A stretch of 64,000 nt of DNA from NCBI RefSeq assembly GCF_964355755.1, contig NC_092679.1, forward strand, positions 20,636,932 to 20,700,931. The letters run 5' to 3'. Under the pieces are notes generated by a model that worked only from the letters and a program-made list of their open reading frames with translations, had not been told where the DNA came from and made no database searches. This DNA is from Antedon mediterranea (lineage: Eukaryota; Echinodermata; Crinoidea; Comatulida; Antedonidae). Both the position numbers and the translations under genes were made by a program. Positions 10,497-30,600 of this stretch are shown here, piece by piece. Every line of letters begins with the position of its first letter. The stretch's first letter is position 1.

Positions 10497-12095
10497 ATAT
10501 TTGTATGTTTTGTGAGTGCAAATCAATAGTATTCCTTTTTAAAGTATTGTTCCATTTACTCTAAATTCCAATCAGAAATTTCAAATAAGTAGGTGCAATG
10601 ATTTATATATTTTGTCTAGAATTTGTAGTAATAACATAATCATAATGTCAACCACAACATCAAAGAAACACCGAGATTTTACTGGTGAACCCATGGGAGA
10701 GAAACCTGTGACAGATTTAGCTGGAATTGGCAATGCGTTGGGAACAAGGTTGGAAGATGCAGGCTTTAATAAGGTATACAGAGTTCACCAAATAAGCTCT
10801 CAGAACATGGAAGAGGAACATCAGTTTCCCCTGGTTTTAGTTAAATTATTTTCAAATTAAATTCAAGAAAATTTAACAGTTTGTTATTGTGTAACGGCTG
10901 TGAGTCCTCACTGGCTAAAACCCAGGGAGATAAAAAGGCATTCAAATATGTTGAAAAAGACTAAGGATGGCTAAGGCCTACAGTGTTGAAGGGCCTGCCA
11001 CTTAGTTAGAGTTCCTAAACAAGTGGCCTCTGTGTTATGCCACTGCTGCCCAACAGGCTCCCTCTACAAACAGATAAATGTCGTACCGCTAATAACTATT
11101 CAAAGTTCACACAACTTTATAAATAAGCATAATTTCAGTTGTTTTGCTTCCTTTCTTTTGCAGGCATATGTTGTACTAGGCCAGTTCTTGATTTTGCAAA
11201 AAAACAAGGAGTTGTTCACAGATTGGCTGAACACGACCACGGGTGCCAATAGCAAGCAACAGACTGACTGTTACAATTGCCTCAAAGAGTGGTGCGATGC
11301 CTTCCTTTGAATCAGACATTTGATACATATTACCTTATTGATTCGGATTCAATCAACCGTAATTAATTAATATGTTTTTATATTATTCCTTCGCTAATTT
11401 CAATTTTTATAGAACAACTGACAAGTGTAAACACTTTAGAAGAACATTACATTGAATTTATAAATAAGAAAAGGGCTTATTTAATAATATAAACAATTAG
11501 TGTTAATAGCTTTAGCAATTCTTCAATGTTATACTCTGACCGGTGGGAAACTGCAAAAATGTCACTATATTCTGCCCTTGTTATTGCGCACATGCTTTGA
11601 TATGTTTAGGGCCTGTTCACACTACAAAAAAAACCCCAGATATATATTTAGGACTTATTCATTTCTATAGAAACTGCAGAATTGTATATTCATCAATGTA
11701 TTGAAATTTAACATATAGTTGTACTGTATTTGTATATTAACATGACTGTCAGTAGTTTGAGTATAATTAGAAAAAATTGAATTAATAATACTGTGATTGT
11801 TAATTGCCATAAAAATGACCAAAAGAAAAATTATGGTGTACCGTATTTACACATTTAAGGTGTTGGTTCGATCATTTTTAAATCTTCCATTGTGTTTTGG
11901 GGGATTTATAACATTGCTGAATTCTTCCCAAACAATATTTTCAAATAATTGTAAAAATGACAATAGTATTGATTGTATGTAGAAAAACTAGTGAATAAAA
12001 ATTGATGCTTTGCTATAAATTGTTCGCAGTTTGTGGATTCTTATTTAGGTGAATTGTTGTTTCTTGACAATTAGAAAAAACTAACTCTCCGAATA
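10497..12095 (+). repeat. Segmental duplication carrying BAF, copy 2
   Basis: Partner of 560-2160. Identity is high through exon 2 and the 3' UTR and ends near 12095, where both copies carry the same short tail (TTGTTTCTTGACAATTAGAA). From there to the end of the MoaC exon (12435) the sequence is AT-rich and holds the MOCS1 3' UTR. Confidence 0.9.
10645..11310 (+). CDS. BANF1: Barrier-to-autointegration factor (BAF), copy 2, two exons
   Basis: Exons 10645-10773 and 11164-11310 are joined in phase 0 and encode 91 residues. The N-terminus [12 protein letters not shown] keeps Ser/Thr residues next to the start, as in BAF proteins regulated by VRK-type phosphorylation. [20 protein letters not shown], the GAN turn and [10 protein letters not shown] are all present, so this copy is closer to the family consensus than copy 1 and is the likelier main BAF gene. 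The intron (390 bp) sits exactly where it does in copy 1. A non-ATG open frame extends upstream; the ATG at 10645 is preferred from the family N-terminus. Confidence 0.96.
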
Positions 12096-12434
12096 ACAGA
12101 CTTTTTGAAAACTACAAACTTCTAACAAAAGTCAGTTCTCTGGCTATAGCTTTGTCTCCAGCCTTTGTTAACAATGTCAAGAATTCAGAACAAAATATAA
12201 ATAATAAAATTCTATATTTAATTCTATCAATATTAGTGTCTTAACAAATTCAATAAACCATATAATTGTTAAATTACACAATAGCAGCATATATAAATTA
12301 ATACATCTTCAGTCATGTCATAAAAAATCGATATATTTTTCATATTAAATCAAGTTAATCAAGTTCATAAAATTGGAAGACGTCTCACAGAGCTGCACGG
12401 AAATTGCTCTTAATTTTAAAAATGAGTTTGTCAT

Positions 12435-18356
<5,922 letters not shown>

Positions 18357-18510
18357 GATGAAAATAACATTAGCATAATATTAGATCGATCAGGTACCGT
18401 CTAAAAAACACGTTTATTTAGCTTAACCACAAGAGCAAAACATGGTCATATTTGATCCGCGGTGGTGGGGTGGGTGGAGCTCACACGTTGCGTGCGTCGT
18501 ATACCACCTG

Positions 18511-18524
18511 CACGCGCCCCGCCC
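18511..18524. promoter_or_regulatory. GC box upstream of MOCS1
   Basis: CGCGCCCCGCCCAC stands out in AT-rich surroundings about 160 bp upstream of the MOCS1 ATG and resembles an Sp1/KLF site. From 18357 to 19341 I see no exon. Confidence 0.35.
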
Positions 18525-19341
18525 ACCAAATTTAACCACCACGGGTTAAAGTCTATTGTGAGTATATGATGTTGAAAAATATTTATCCCTCATTTTCAGA
18601 CCAAAAACACAACATAAAACACTATACCAACAACTGTATTTGCACTATAGTAACATCTTGTAATTCACATAAACAAGATTATGTAATATTATGATCTCTA
18701 AAATCATTTATTCATGTCATCTTTTTGACATGATTAATTTATACACATTTTTAAATAATAACATCGTATTACATATATATATATTGTATGCTACAAAAAA
18801 ATAATCTTTATATTTCAATGGTTTACAAACGAGATAATATAAATGTGTTACATGAGTTGTAACAAAATGCACTATCGCACATTTATTTTTAAAAATGTAT
18901 CAGCGTATAAAAAAAATAACAGGCATTACATTATTTCTTTAGAAGCAAAAATAGAATAAGTTTTAACCGAAAAATCAGTATTTTGCGTCAATTTCTGTAC
19001 TTTTCAGATTTAATTTCACATAACCGGACAAAAAAATGTAATATATATCCAGCAAAAGCGGGACTAGGATACCAGAGGAATTATTCACAGTTGCTTTGTA
19101 AAAAAAGTGTAGACAGTAGCCATGATTTTTATAACGGTAAACAATAGAGAAAAAAATATGTATCTGTTATAAGCTAGTATTTACAATCGCTGCTAGTTTG
19201 GGTTTGAAAGGGGTATTTTTAGCAAAAAGCAAGGTTTGTTTGTGCCACAACCCGCAATCTTTAGAATTGTAGTCAAGCTTAAAAAACATTTGTATTATAT
19301 ACAGCAATCATCACAGTCAGGTTCATTAAAAAACTGTTATA

Positions 19342-20046
19342 CATTTAGAACTATTATAGGATAACCATTTTTATATAACACCTATATAAATTCCTGTCAT
19401 TTGATTGGACGAATGTGGGTCACATGGCGTGCAATAGTACGCACTATTCAACGATCGTTAAATAGTACTTTTTGAAACATTTTTGTGTACGAAAAAAAAA
19501 CGTCTAGATGTTATATAAAACAAATAATGAATGTTTTGTATTCGTGTAATGGTACAAATAATGGCACTTGGTGAATGATGAAAGGTTATATCAACTCGGC
19601 TTTGCCTCGTTGATATAACCTTTCATCATTCACCTTGTGCCATTATTTGTACCATTGCACTCATAAACATTCATTATTTGTATAATATTGTTTGAAGGTT
19701 TGCATGGCGAAATTCTGTATTCTCACTCCAGAGGACGATCAAAGTATATTGATCGAAACGTCGAGAAACTCAACAGTTCTTTTCAGAACTAATACACGTG
19801 GTGTACCGCAAACTTTATATCAACATAACCATTTATGCTGTCTTTGATTAAAATAATATTTTCACACATCCAATCAAATGACGTCATGATTAATACGAGC
19901 TATATCGCGACGATACAACAATTTTATTGGTCATGTAGTTTCAATGATTGGGTTTTTAAAATATAACTATTATCAAAGACAGTATAAATGTAGGACAAAT
20001 CATCTGACCAATTACAGTATAACTGGTTATACTATAGTTCTAAATG
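19342..20046. mobile_element. Inverted-repeat element with a palindromic element nested inside
   Basis: Outer ends CATTTAGAACTAT-ATAACCA at 19342 and the inverse TGGTTATACTATAGTTCTAA ending near 20046. Inner inverted pieces (TATGCTGTCTTTGAT / TATCAAAGACAGTAT) support a degenerate DNA transposon. The 310-bp palindromic repeat at 19371-19690 lies within. Confidence 0.5.
19371..19690. repeat. About 320-bp palindromic repeat, copy 1
   Basis: Near-identical to 46297-46613; a partial third copy lies at 46696-46765. The second half is a long hairpin: AAATAATGAATGTTTTGTAT through GGTTATATCAAC, a short loop (TCGGCTTTGCCTC), then the inverse. Probably a mobile foldback or MITE that moved recently. Confidence 0.85.
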
Positions 20047-20126
20047 AAAACTTTCTTTTGTTTTATGTAAGAAAAATTGTATGTTTATCTATTTATTGTT
20101 GATATTTATCGTCCTAGTATGTAGCA

Positions 20127-20333
20127 GTCTTTAACTTTATGTGAAAAAAAATGTGATGTGCCAATATATGGACATGATGACATCATATCACTACCATCTT
20201 TTTTTTTGTATATTTCATGCCAATTTTAAATGAATTTCTATTTATATTACTATGGACAATAAAATAGTATCAGTATATTTGGTACATCACACTTTTTTTT
20301 GTCAACTAGTTTGAAAGTGAAGACAGAGCTTTA
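20127..20333. mobile_element. MITE, CTCTGTCTACACTATCAAACT family
   Basis: Interior words ATGTGATGTGCCAATATATG and CACATCACACTTTTTTTTGT, and the right end GTGAAGACAGAGCTTTA. The left terminus is eroded. It ends next to the stop codon of the last ANAPC1 exon (20359), so it probably lies in that gene's 3' UTR or just beyond. Confidence 0.55.
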
Positions 20334-20358
20334 AGATGAGTACACAGTTTGATGCATG

Positions 20359-23300
20359 TCACCGAGAACATTGGAACGTCTGCATAATTAACATTATTGT
20401 CGGAACAGATAGTTTGAGTTCTTTTAAGGCCACGTACATCTTTGGTAACTTGAAATTACCTCCTAAAAATAAACCAGAAAGAAATAGAATTCAAAGTAAA
20501 TTTCAACTAATTGGTAAAATTAATGTTGTACTGTAGTTAGTTAGGCCTAAAACCTACCGCTATGAAATCTAATTGAATCAATCTTTGGTAACTTGAAATT
20601 ACCTCCTAAAAATAAACCAGAAAGAAATAGAATTCAAAGTAAATTTCAACTAATTGGTAAAATTAATGTTGTACTGTAGTTAGTTAGGCCTAAAATCTAC
20701 CGCTATGAAATCTAATTGAAACAATCCTGGGCACATGCTCCAGAAATAAAATTTACTGAGCTGAGCCGATAACTAGAATTTATTTCTACAATTTATTCCC
20801 ACAATGCGTTGCACACGCTACTTGCGACAATATGGTAATTAATTTTAAAAATTGAACACTCAACCTGATAGAAAATCTTTTGGAAAGTTCTTGCTTGGCG
20901 GAAGCCCATGATAAATCAAGAAATGTGATAAATAGTGAGGAGCAGAAGGCCATGTTCCCTGAGATAGATATTGCACTAGCTTCCCTGGAGCATCTGTAAA
21001 TAAAAAATTCCTAAAAATGTTTATGTTATTGATTTAAAGCCTTGTTCGCGCTGGACTTAAAAAATGGTCAATTTCACCATGGTAACTTTGGCCAATGTCA
21101 TCGGAAGATTTGACCATCATTCGCACTTGGATATTTTTATGCAGTTTAGTTCTACTGCAGTAAAATTTAACCGTTAACGATTGACTCATGTGTGTTAACA
21201 TAAGTCGCACATTTAGATTGGATTTTTTAGTCACTTTAGCCGGCGACTCAGTTAATTTGACCAAATAAAGTCCAGTGCATCAAGATTTAAGATATATTTT
21301 GGTCAAGTTTAACTATATTTAACGACAGACGCCCAGATGAACACATGTTCTTCCATGGACGACTGAATATCAGCACAAGTGGGATAAAACAACAAAATTT
21401 GATTGACAATTTCAAAAATTGTTAATTGAATAATTTATTTTAGAATATACTTTACCTTTGAGCCAACTATTAAGCACTAAGTCAACTTTACTCGTTACCA
21501 TACTGCAGAACTGTGGATGCAGTAATGGAGTAGGTGTATTCTCAGAATGTTTTGACAGCAAGCCGGTAAACGTATGCTTGTAGAAGGCTAACACTAAACG
21601 CAGCTGTGAGAGGGCGTATGTCCCATTTGCAAGGGACAATGGCTGATTGACAATCTATATATATATATACAAACAACTATATTAGAACTCATATTAAGGG
21701 GATACCTTCAGGACCCAACATATATGTGATGTGCCCATATATGGACATTATTACAATGTCATATCACTAACATATTTGGCATAATACTACCATATTTGGC
21801 ATATCACTACCATATTTGGGCACATCACACTTTTTTTGTTAGATAGTGTAGACGGGGTTTAATAAAGGTGTCCCCTGAATAGAAATGTGAAATAAACAAA
21901 AGGAATGGCCAACGCCTCTCTTCAGGGTACACTCATATTCAGGGGACACTCATATTCAGGGTACACTCATATTCAGGAGACACTTTTCTGCATCCTCTTA
22001 ATATGGGGTTCCCCTCGATGTGTTCCATTATCGGAAGGGTTCTACTGTATGTATATATTTTGAGGTATAGTAGCAGTTTGTTATCAACTAAATAAATTAG
22101 CAACAATCAATTTGAAATTCTCTACATACCTCAAAAATATCTAGAAAACAGTGTAGAATATCAGGTTTCTCCCTCGTTACGCAATCATACAGTAATGTAG
22201 AAAATACCGCCACTATTTCATCATTCTGAATAACAAATATTCATATAAATTATAAAATCATATCATAAAACAGTGTAACTTTGATAAATTCTTTTACTGT
22301 ACCAATAGTCAGTCTTGAATTAAATATGACTTTTACACAAAATATTGATTTATTATTTTATTTCATACGCATCCAACAGCGAGCACAAACTCGCCAATTA
22401 CAGGATGGATAAACTATTTAATAATTTATCGTGCTTATTATAAACTAAGTCTCAATTGAGGCCTAGGGAGTGGAGTTGAAAGAGTCATGAGTTACAACCC
22501 TGGCACTAAGTCAGGATTGAACCCCAGACCTTGGGATTGGAAAGCAAGCAACCACATACAGCTCCACTACAAAGATGCAAAAACACATCTAAAATGTCTT
22601 CAATCACTTACTTCTTGGTTTTTTCCAGTATGCTTGCAAAATCGTGATGCAAACTCCAGTACTTTAGGGTCAGAGGTGAAAGATTTGATGACCTCTAGGT
22701 CAATGCTATGGTAACTGCTGCTGTCCTCTGTCATTGACCTCGCTAATAAGCTTAAATAACCCTGCAAAAAATGATCGCATACATTGAAAAACGATCGCAT
22801 ACATTAAAAAAGGATGTTTTTATCATTCCGGCCGGCGAATATAGAATGCTTTAATTAATAGCAGAGGATACCTTTACTCACAGACACCATTGTCTAGAGG
22901 ACTTTTTTTTTTTTCCGGAGATAGTTGGGGGTGGGGGTAGTTGGAGTGGGGTGGGCACATTTTTTGGGCAGCAACTATACATGGACTGAGACAAATGAAG
23001 ACAATAAATAGTTAGCCTTGGTGGTCCACCATGGATTTGAGCGTGCCATACCCAGTGGCTAAAATGAAAACAGCAGCCAATATGTACAGAGATAAAAAGG
23101 ATGACAAAAAAGAGATTCCTATACCTTTGGATCCTGTTCATACGACAAATGACCAGCTCTCTGTTTCACATATAAGCATCCATTGCACGACAAAACTGAC
23201 TTCAAAATTCCTGGACTCTTCTCTACGTCTATGCTAACAGGCCAATATCGTGGACCTAGAATCTTGATCTAACGATGAAAAAGGCATTTTTCAGTTTACC

Positions 23301-24590
23301 AAATAACTGAAATTTATCTATGACTTTCAATTTGGTTACATCAAAGATGTATTGTCTTCCAATTTGACAATTTTTTTTTTAAATAACAATTTTTTTGATT
23401 CAATTTTTGTTCAAAGTGGATAACTATTATGTGACATAAAAATTAGTTTTTCAGGGGGACAATACATCCTTAAATGGTTTTCCGGCAAAATTCTGTAATA
23501 TTAAACATAAACAATTACAATTGGCAAAAAGTATATACTGTATACTACTAACCAATAAAAGTTAAAGTACATATACATGTTTTAGGTTTACCTGATGCAG
23601 ATATCGTAATTCAGGTATCAAACACGGAGCCATCACTTTCAATGATTTCCCATTGTACCAATCAGTATCCTAAAATAAATATAAATTGCGAATTTGGCAT
23701 TAATTTTTCACGTGAGAAAGATAGCTTATGTACTAAGTATCGAGATACTTGTTAAAGTTGTGATACTTTTTGATGCTTTTTATTATTTTATTTTATTGTA
23801 CATTCTGCCTAATTTAAGCTTTGTTTGAAAATAAATAAATACTGAGTTTATATTGGGTGTGTCATAGGTATTTGTTTTTATTTATTTTACTATTTTATAT
23901 AGGCATATGGCTAAGAACAATTAACAATGTTTTCATTGCCCTGAAATACAGGTGACAATTTATTCACAAAACAAACACACACACAAAATAGACTACATAA
24001 ACAAATTTTTGGGAGTTTAGCTGTTTTATCATGAGACTGCTTAATGAATTTTAACCAAGAATTTCTGCTAACATGAACATATTTATTCAGTCTACCTTGT
24101 ATACCAACTCTATAGGTGCATAGGAGGCTTTAGTACTGTCAACATCTCTAGGTAGTATTAGCCTAGGCTCTGCTGCCAGCACATACAGGTGTCGTAATGC
24201 TTGTAAATGATATCTGAAATTTACATAATAATTTACATGTAATCATAAAAAACATTTTGAAATGTTGAAATCATCTAAATCTAATTTTTATTTCATTTGT
24301 ATGATCAAAAAAAGAAAGAAAAAATAAAAACAAGATTAATTAAATTTAAAGTTGAAGATAGTCAGGTCTCTGGTTCATTCTACAGTCGCAACGGATTGAC
24401 TTCTTCATCAGTACTTCTGTGAATGGATGATTAGTTGAGAACATGAATGCTAATTGATCATACCCGGTACTGTTTTGATCGTACGATGAATCGGGAAACC
24501 ACCTCACGAATATATATATCGTTTCAAATTAATTAATTAAATTTCAGTATATCACCGGGCGGTTTAGAATTAATGTTCTTTGCCTGATTT

Positions 24591-24628
<38 letters not shown>

Positions 24629-27600
24629 TTTACAAAAGTAAACATTACCGGTTATCGTTGCTGTGAACTGGAAATCTTGGAAACACACTACAAAGAAGAG
24701 CACCAATAGCCGTTCCCGACGACTTAAGTGTAAACCGCCCTCCACCAAGAAACAGAAAACCAATTGCCATGTGCGTTGCCATGTGATTGCCGTATGTAAT
24801 GTCTAGGAATCTGCCGTGAAGTTGTCGTGCAAACCGCAAGACATCTAAATCTCCCGTACCAGCCATTACCTTTAACAATTATAAAATGTTGTAATAATAG
24901 GTTTGGCTTTGAAATTATACTTAAGCTCTGTCTACACTATCAAACTAGTTTGACAAAAAAATAGTGAGGGTACACTGAAGAGTTTGAGCCATAATATTAA
25001 CAAATATTTCCTTTTGTTTATTTCACATTTCTATTCATGGAACTCCTATTTAGCTGTCTACACTATCAAACTAGTTTGACAAAAAAAGTGTGATGTGCCC
25101 AAATATGATAGTGATGTGCCTAAATATAGTAGTGATACAACATCATCATGTCCAAATATGGACACATAACATTTTGTTGTCACATAAAGTTTGATAGTGT
25201 AGACAGAGCTTTATATAGCTCTTTCAATGTTTTTATCCTATTATTTTTGTATATGCATTTATCAATAAATGTATAATGTATAACTATTCAATCAGCAGAC
25301 TGTACTGTTTCATTCTTATTAGATCTCGTCAGTGCAGCTCAGGTTTCAAATGAAATGTACCGCAGAACTGGCACAATATATAGGCTGAGTCAGTTATGTG
25401 GGACATGGTACACTGATTATGAACACAAAGAGTGCACAAACTCAACGAATATATAACTATATATTCTTTCAGGGACTGGCAATTAACTTTATTTAATAAT
25501 AACATAATTCAATCACTGATCTCTTACCATGGACCACGCAATTAGTACAACATTCAGGCAATTCTCTATAGTGGATTTTCCAGCCTAAAACAAAAAAATA
25601 TTCATAGTATTAAAAATAAAACAATTTTCGGACTGGTGGCGCGGCACAGCATCGCTAAGACTGTACAGACCATTCTAAACAGTAGCTTGAAGAAGTTGAC
25701 ATATGTCAAAAAATATCACTAAGGTATTTATACCAATTGTGTATGTATTATTTGGTTCAACAAAAAAGTAATCATTTTTCAGTTTATTATATTTTGAATC
25801 AGATAAATTTATTTAATAATTCTTTTCAAGGTGAAAATTTATTTTAAATTTTAAGTGTTATGATTCTAAATGTATTATTCTTACCATCTCAATTTCTTCG
25901 GCACTGTTTTTTGAGTGAAACACTTTAACAAAGTGTTGCTGAAATGAATAAAACATTTTTTTATGCTATGCAAATAATTGAATTTTTTGGTATGATGGAA
26001 TTATCATAATAAACTCGAAGATGGCAATTTCGAAAGATAATGAATTGAGCAAATAAATATAAGGATTGGAAGAGAATTTGACACGTAGAATCGCAATGCG
26101 CGCTCTTTGAAATTTGTATAAATTTGACGAAAGAGAGAAAAAAACTACCTTTTAACTTAAAGTGACCATTTCATAATGTCACAACATCCAATAGGCCTAA
26201 TTTTTATATGAATTCATATCTACGTTTCATCAGCTTTTATAATAAATTATAATCTTCAAGGTCACCTTTAATTCTGAAGAGCTGTAAGATATTCAAATGT
26301 ATGGTGTAGCTGAAAATACACGACCTAGATTATTCAAGTTTTTACGCATGATGCCGTCATCAAAACGACAATGTTGACAACTCCTGAGAAAGATAATTAA
26401 TTGAGCAAGCACATCCTAAAATTTGTGCGCAAATCGGGCTCAAATAACGGAGATGGGCTCTGTTGAATGTGATAACCCACACAAAAACATAAAAATTACT
26501 AATTTTTAAATTCAAGTGGCCATTTGATGACGTCATACCATTTTGTACGTCTAATATGTATATATATTTATATCTACAACTTATTGGCTTCCATAATTAG
26601 TTAAAAAAATTGGGGGTCACCTGCCATTCTGAAGAGTTATATTCTTTTTAAAAAGGCCTTAATTTTTACCATTTTTAGCACTTTTGTACAATTAATGTGC
26701 GCATTTTGTCATTTTTAACGTGCTCGTATAGCACTATTTTAAATCGAAATGGACTCACATTTGGTGAATCTACCAAGGAAGATGAGTAGAATGCAATTTG
26801 TACAAAAAAAATTGTATTTTTTACACTTTCTAAGTACGCACGTGCAAAAACGTGTTTTTGCGCAGTAATTTTTTAAAACACGCAAATGGCCTATTTTATG
26901 CTCTAAATTGATCAAAACTTAATTTTGAGCTTTTTAAAATTTTAACGCGCGATTTCACGTGCATGACCTTGAAACAAGTAAGTTTTTATTTGTTAATATT
27001 TTTACCCTTCACCTGAAGTTTACGTATAGTGAATTTTATTGATATGTGATAAAGAGTTATGGAGATATGATTGATAGTGTGAATTTTTTGTGATCATTGC
27101 CATTCAACTTTTTGAGATAATTGTTAGACAAAAAGTGTACAGAAAGAATAAAAAAAAAAAAAAATAATAATAAAGATTTCATACAATAACAATAGGTGAT
27201 CATTTTATTCTAAATGATCACCTAATAAATAATATTTACATCTAAAACTTAAACCAGCTATATATAATATTCAACACACAATTACATCATGCATGGTGTA
27301 TAGATCCGATTGTTTTGAGGAAGAAACAGACATGCGTAGTTTACCCGGTCTATAGTTCGGGGGCAATAACTATAGCCCGGCGATTAACCAATGAGATCCC
27401 ATGAACCGGTAAATAAGTACAAATTTAATAGAAAACACTAGCATTGACATTAATGCAAGATAATTTACAGCGAAGGTTACATACAGGGATATCAAATGAC
27501 ATATTGACAAATACTAAGGAGCAATTAATTAAGGTCAAATTATTGACCTTAATGACCTTACCAGTGTAAGGAATGCCTGGTGATTGGCTGATCCTGCGAA

Positions 27601-30600
27601 GCGAAGACCAAGAACAAGACAAGCTCCAGCTAAAATGTTGCATTCAGCTTGACTAAAATATAAAATCATTGAATGAATGAATGAATGAATAGAAAGGATA
27701 ACATCAATGGATGGGATAGTATAATAATTGAATAATAATAGTAACATAAAATATACAAATGTGTACCTACCTCATAGTCTGTATATCAACATCATCATCT
27801 AAGCTATTTGGTGTGTTTCGCTTAAAAGCATACTTCTTTACAATCTGTAAAAAAGAATGAAGTGATAAATATAACCATTGAACAAAGTCTTACTCTATAT
27901 ATAAAACATAACAATCAGAGCACAATAACAAATCATAATATTATATTATATATTTATAGACACTTATTTTTTATAATCCTTTATGAGAGAATGCACGTCA
28001 AATGACCTTTGACCTTTTCGACAACTACTATAGATAAAATTTCAAACCTTACCTTTGGTAAGTTACTTTCGACCCATTCAATGGAAGGAAGAATGTTACT
28101 CCACATAATAAGTCCATGGCTAACAATCTGAGATTAAAAACGGTTTTCAAATTCAATAAAAATAAACATTAACAAAAATAATACAAACATTTAATGTCAT
28201 TTCTGAATGATAGAAGTGTATGAAATATAGGCAGACAGAACACATGCTTTAAGGAGTGAAAAAGTGAGGACGTTATTTGTTTGTTTTGTTTGTCAAATTT
28301 ATTAGTGATTAGAGAAAGAAGAAAAAAGGAGATAAATGAATATGTGGACAAAATATAATTTACTAAAATAAGCCAAGACGCTTACCCGGATAAGCAAGAA
28401 ATCTGGACGAACAAAATCCAACAAAAACTGAGTTTCAGGGGCTGCTAACCACTGTGCAACAGCACTGAAATAAAAACACAGTTATACAATAGTAAAGGTA
28501 TATTTATTGCTCAAAGTATCAGTATCACTCTGCAATCCGATACTAAATTATTGTATTCACATAAATTTGAGGGGGGAAAAACTCCATACCTTTTATTTGT
28601 GTCGAAGAACATCATGCCAAGAGCGAGGGTTGCTCCTGGTGATGTGACGTTAACATTGACTTGGTCCCCCTCCTTGATTTGGTAACTAGGTGACTTGTAC
28701 TTCTCTTTATTCAATCCAGTCTAATAGTTACAAAAAAAGTGAAGATTAATATTACTGTATTGTATTAATAGACCAATACTATTTGGGCTATTAGTACCAC
28801 AAATCAATGGATCATACCAATTATCTACACATTCAAATGACATTTGTTTGTCTCAACAAAAAAGTCTTAATACAGTTCTATAAAACACTAACAAACAAGA
28901 TCATTCCTGTTAATGGGAGTTGGGACACTTGTATGGTATCAAATGTGCCCCCTTAATAAAGGTTGAACTGTATTGTATTAATAGACAAATATGAATTGGG
29001 CTATTAGTACCACAAATCAATGAAGCATAGCAATTATTTACACATTCAATTAACATTTGTTTGCCTCAACAAGCGCAACGAACACAGGGAATTATGTATT
29101 TTAACACTACGGCCAACCATAACTTAGGGACTTTGTTGGGTCCCAAGTGTGTCCCCTTAATAGAGGTTCTACTATATAATTATCACATCGTTTCATATTA
29201 ACAAATTAACGATTTGATTATAACCCTGGTACAAACTGAAAAAAAAATTCCTAGATTAAAGTACTATTTAAAGAATATGAGGCTCGGGTAATCAGACAGT
29301 TAATACCAATTATTGCCAGGTCAAAGTTTAATATACTTACTAAAGGCCTTTTGAACCCTCCTACCATGTAGTGATAGAGTTGATCCGTCATGTTGAGGTC
29401 CGACAGCGACACATCATCACTACCATGCTAAACAAAAACATACAAAATATCTACTGACTACAGTACATTAAAAAAATATTAATCTTGAAAAATTGTGTGT
29501 TTAATAAAAATTTACCCCAAGCATAATCAGGCCTAAAGCAAGTCCAGCAGCCAACGAGTAGGACTCTCTATCTGTGCTATTCTCCATTTCAGGACCTGGT
29601 GGTCGGCCTAGAAAATAAAACATTTTATGATTATCTGTTCAATTATTATCTTCATTAGTTTTTCATTCTCCCATTACCTTTGTGAACTAATTTAGCATGT
29701 TAGTAAATAATTGTCTGTAAAAGTGAATGTACACTAGTTTGTTAATAAATATGTATTATAAAATAGTATACAATTGCAAAATATATTATCATAATTCTAT
29801 GTAATGTGACATGTATAATATCTATTAATTCAAGTGTATACGTCAGCGTATACATCCGCCCTTATGAGGGCAGGTATCACTCTCTGGAGCTCTCTGTTAC
29901 AAATTTCTCATGCAAAAATCGCGGAATACTCATTCTTGTGATATATATTCTTTACCTTAAGTGAAATAATTACTCATATAGGCTGCCTCCTCTCTTTTTA
30001 TGCGAGTCATTATTATGTTTGTGTCATAAGGCATGCATTTCATGTGTTTATGATACGTATATCAAAGAAATTATATATAGAATTAATTTATAAAATAGAA
30101 ATTGAATACAAGTATTACCGATTTCATCTAAAAGAACCTCAGCAAATCGTCTATGAGCCGTTTTTTGATAAACTAAACCAATGCCGACAACGGCGCTGAC
30201 TTGGACGACGTGCTGAACGTCTAACTCGGTGGAAGTGGGAGGCAGAAGAGCTGGGATATGAATACTCAACATCTTAGTTACGTTTAGGTCCATTGTTCCA
30301 GCTCTGTGAGGACAAATATTCATTAATTTCACAATTAGACGTAAGCTCTGTCCACACTATCAAACTTTACGCGACAAAAAAAGTGTATGGACATATATGG
30401 ACATGGATGATGATGTCATATCACTACCATATTTAGGCATATCACTACCATATTATTTGGGCACATCACACTTTTTTTGTCAAATTATTTTGATGGTGTA
30501 GACAGAAGTCTACTCTTGTATCTTTGCTCAAGTCATGTTATAGTTGTGTACTATCTGTATTATCCTCTGCATGTAAAACCTATAATAATTCTACTGCAGT

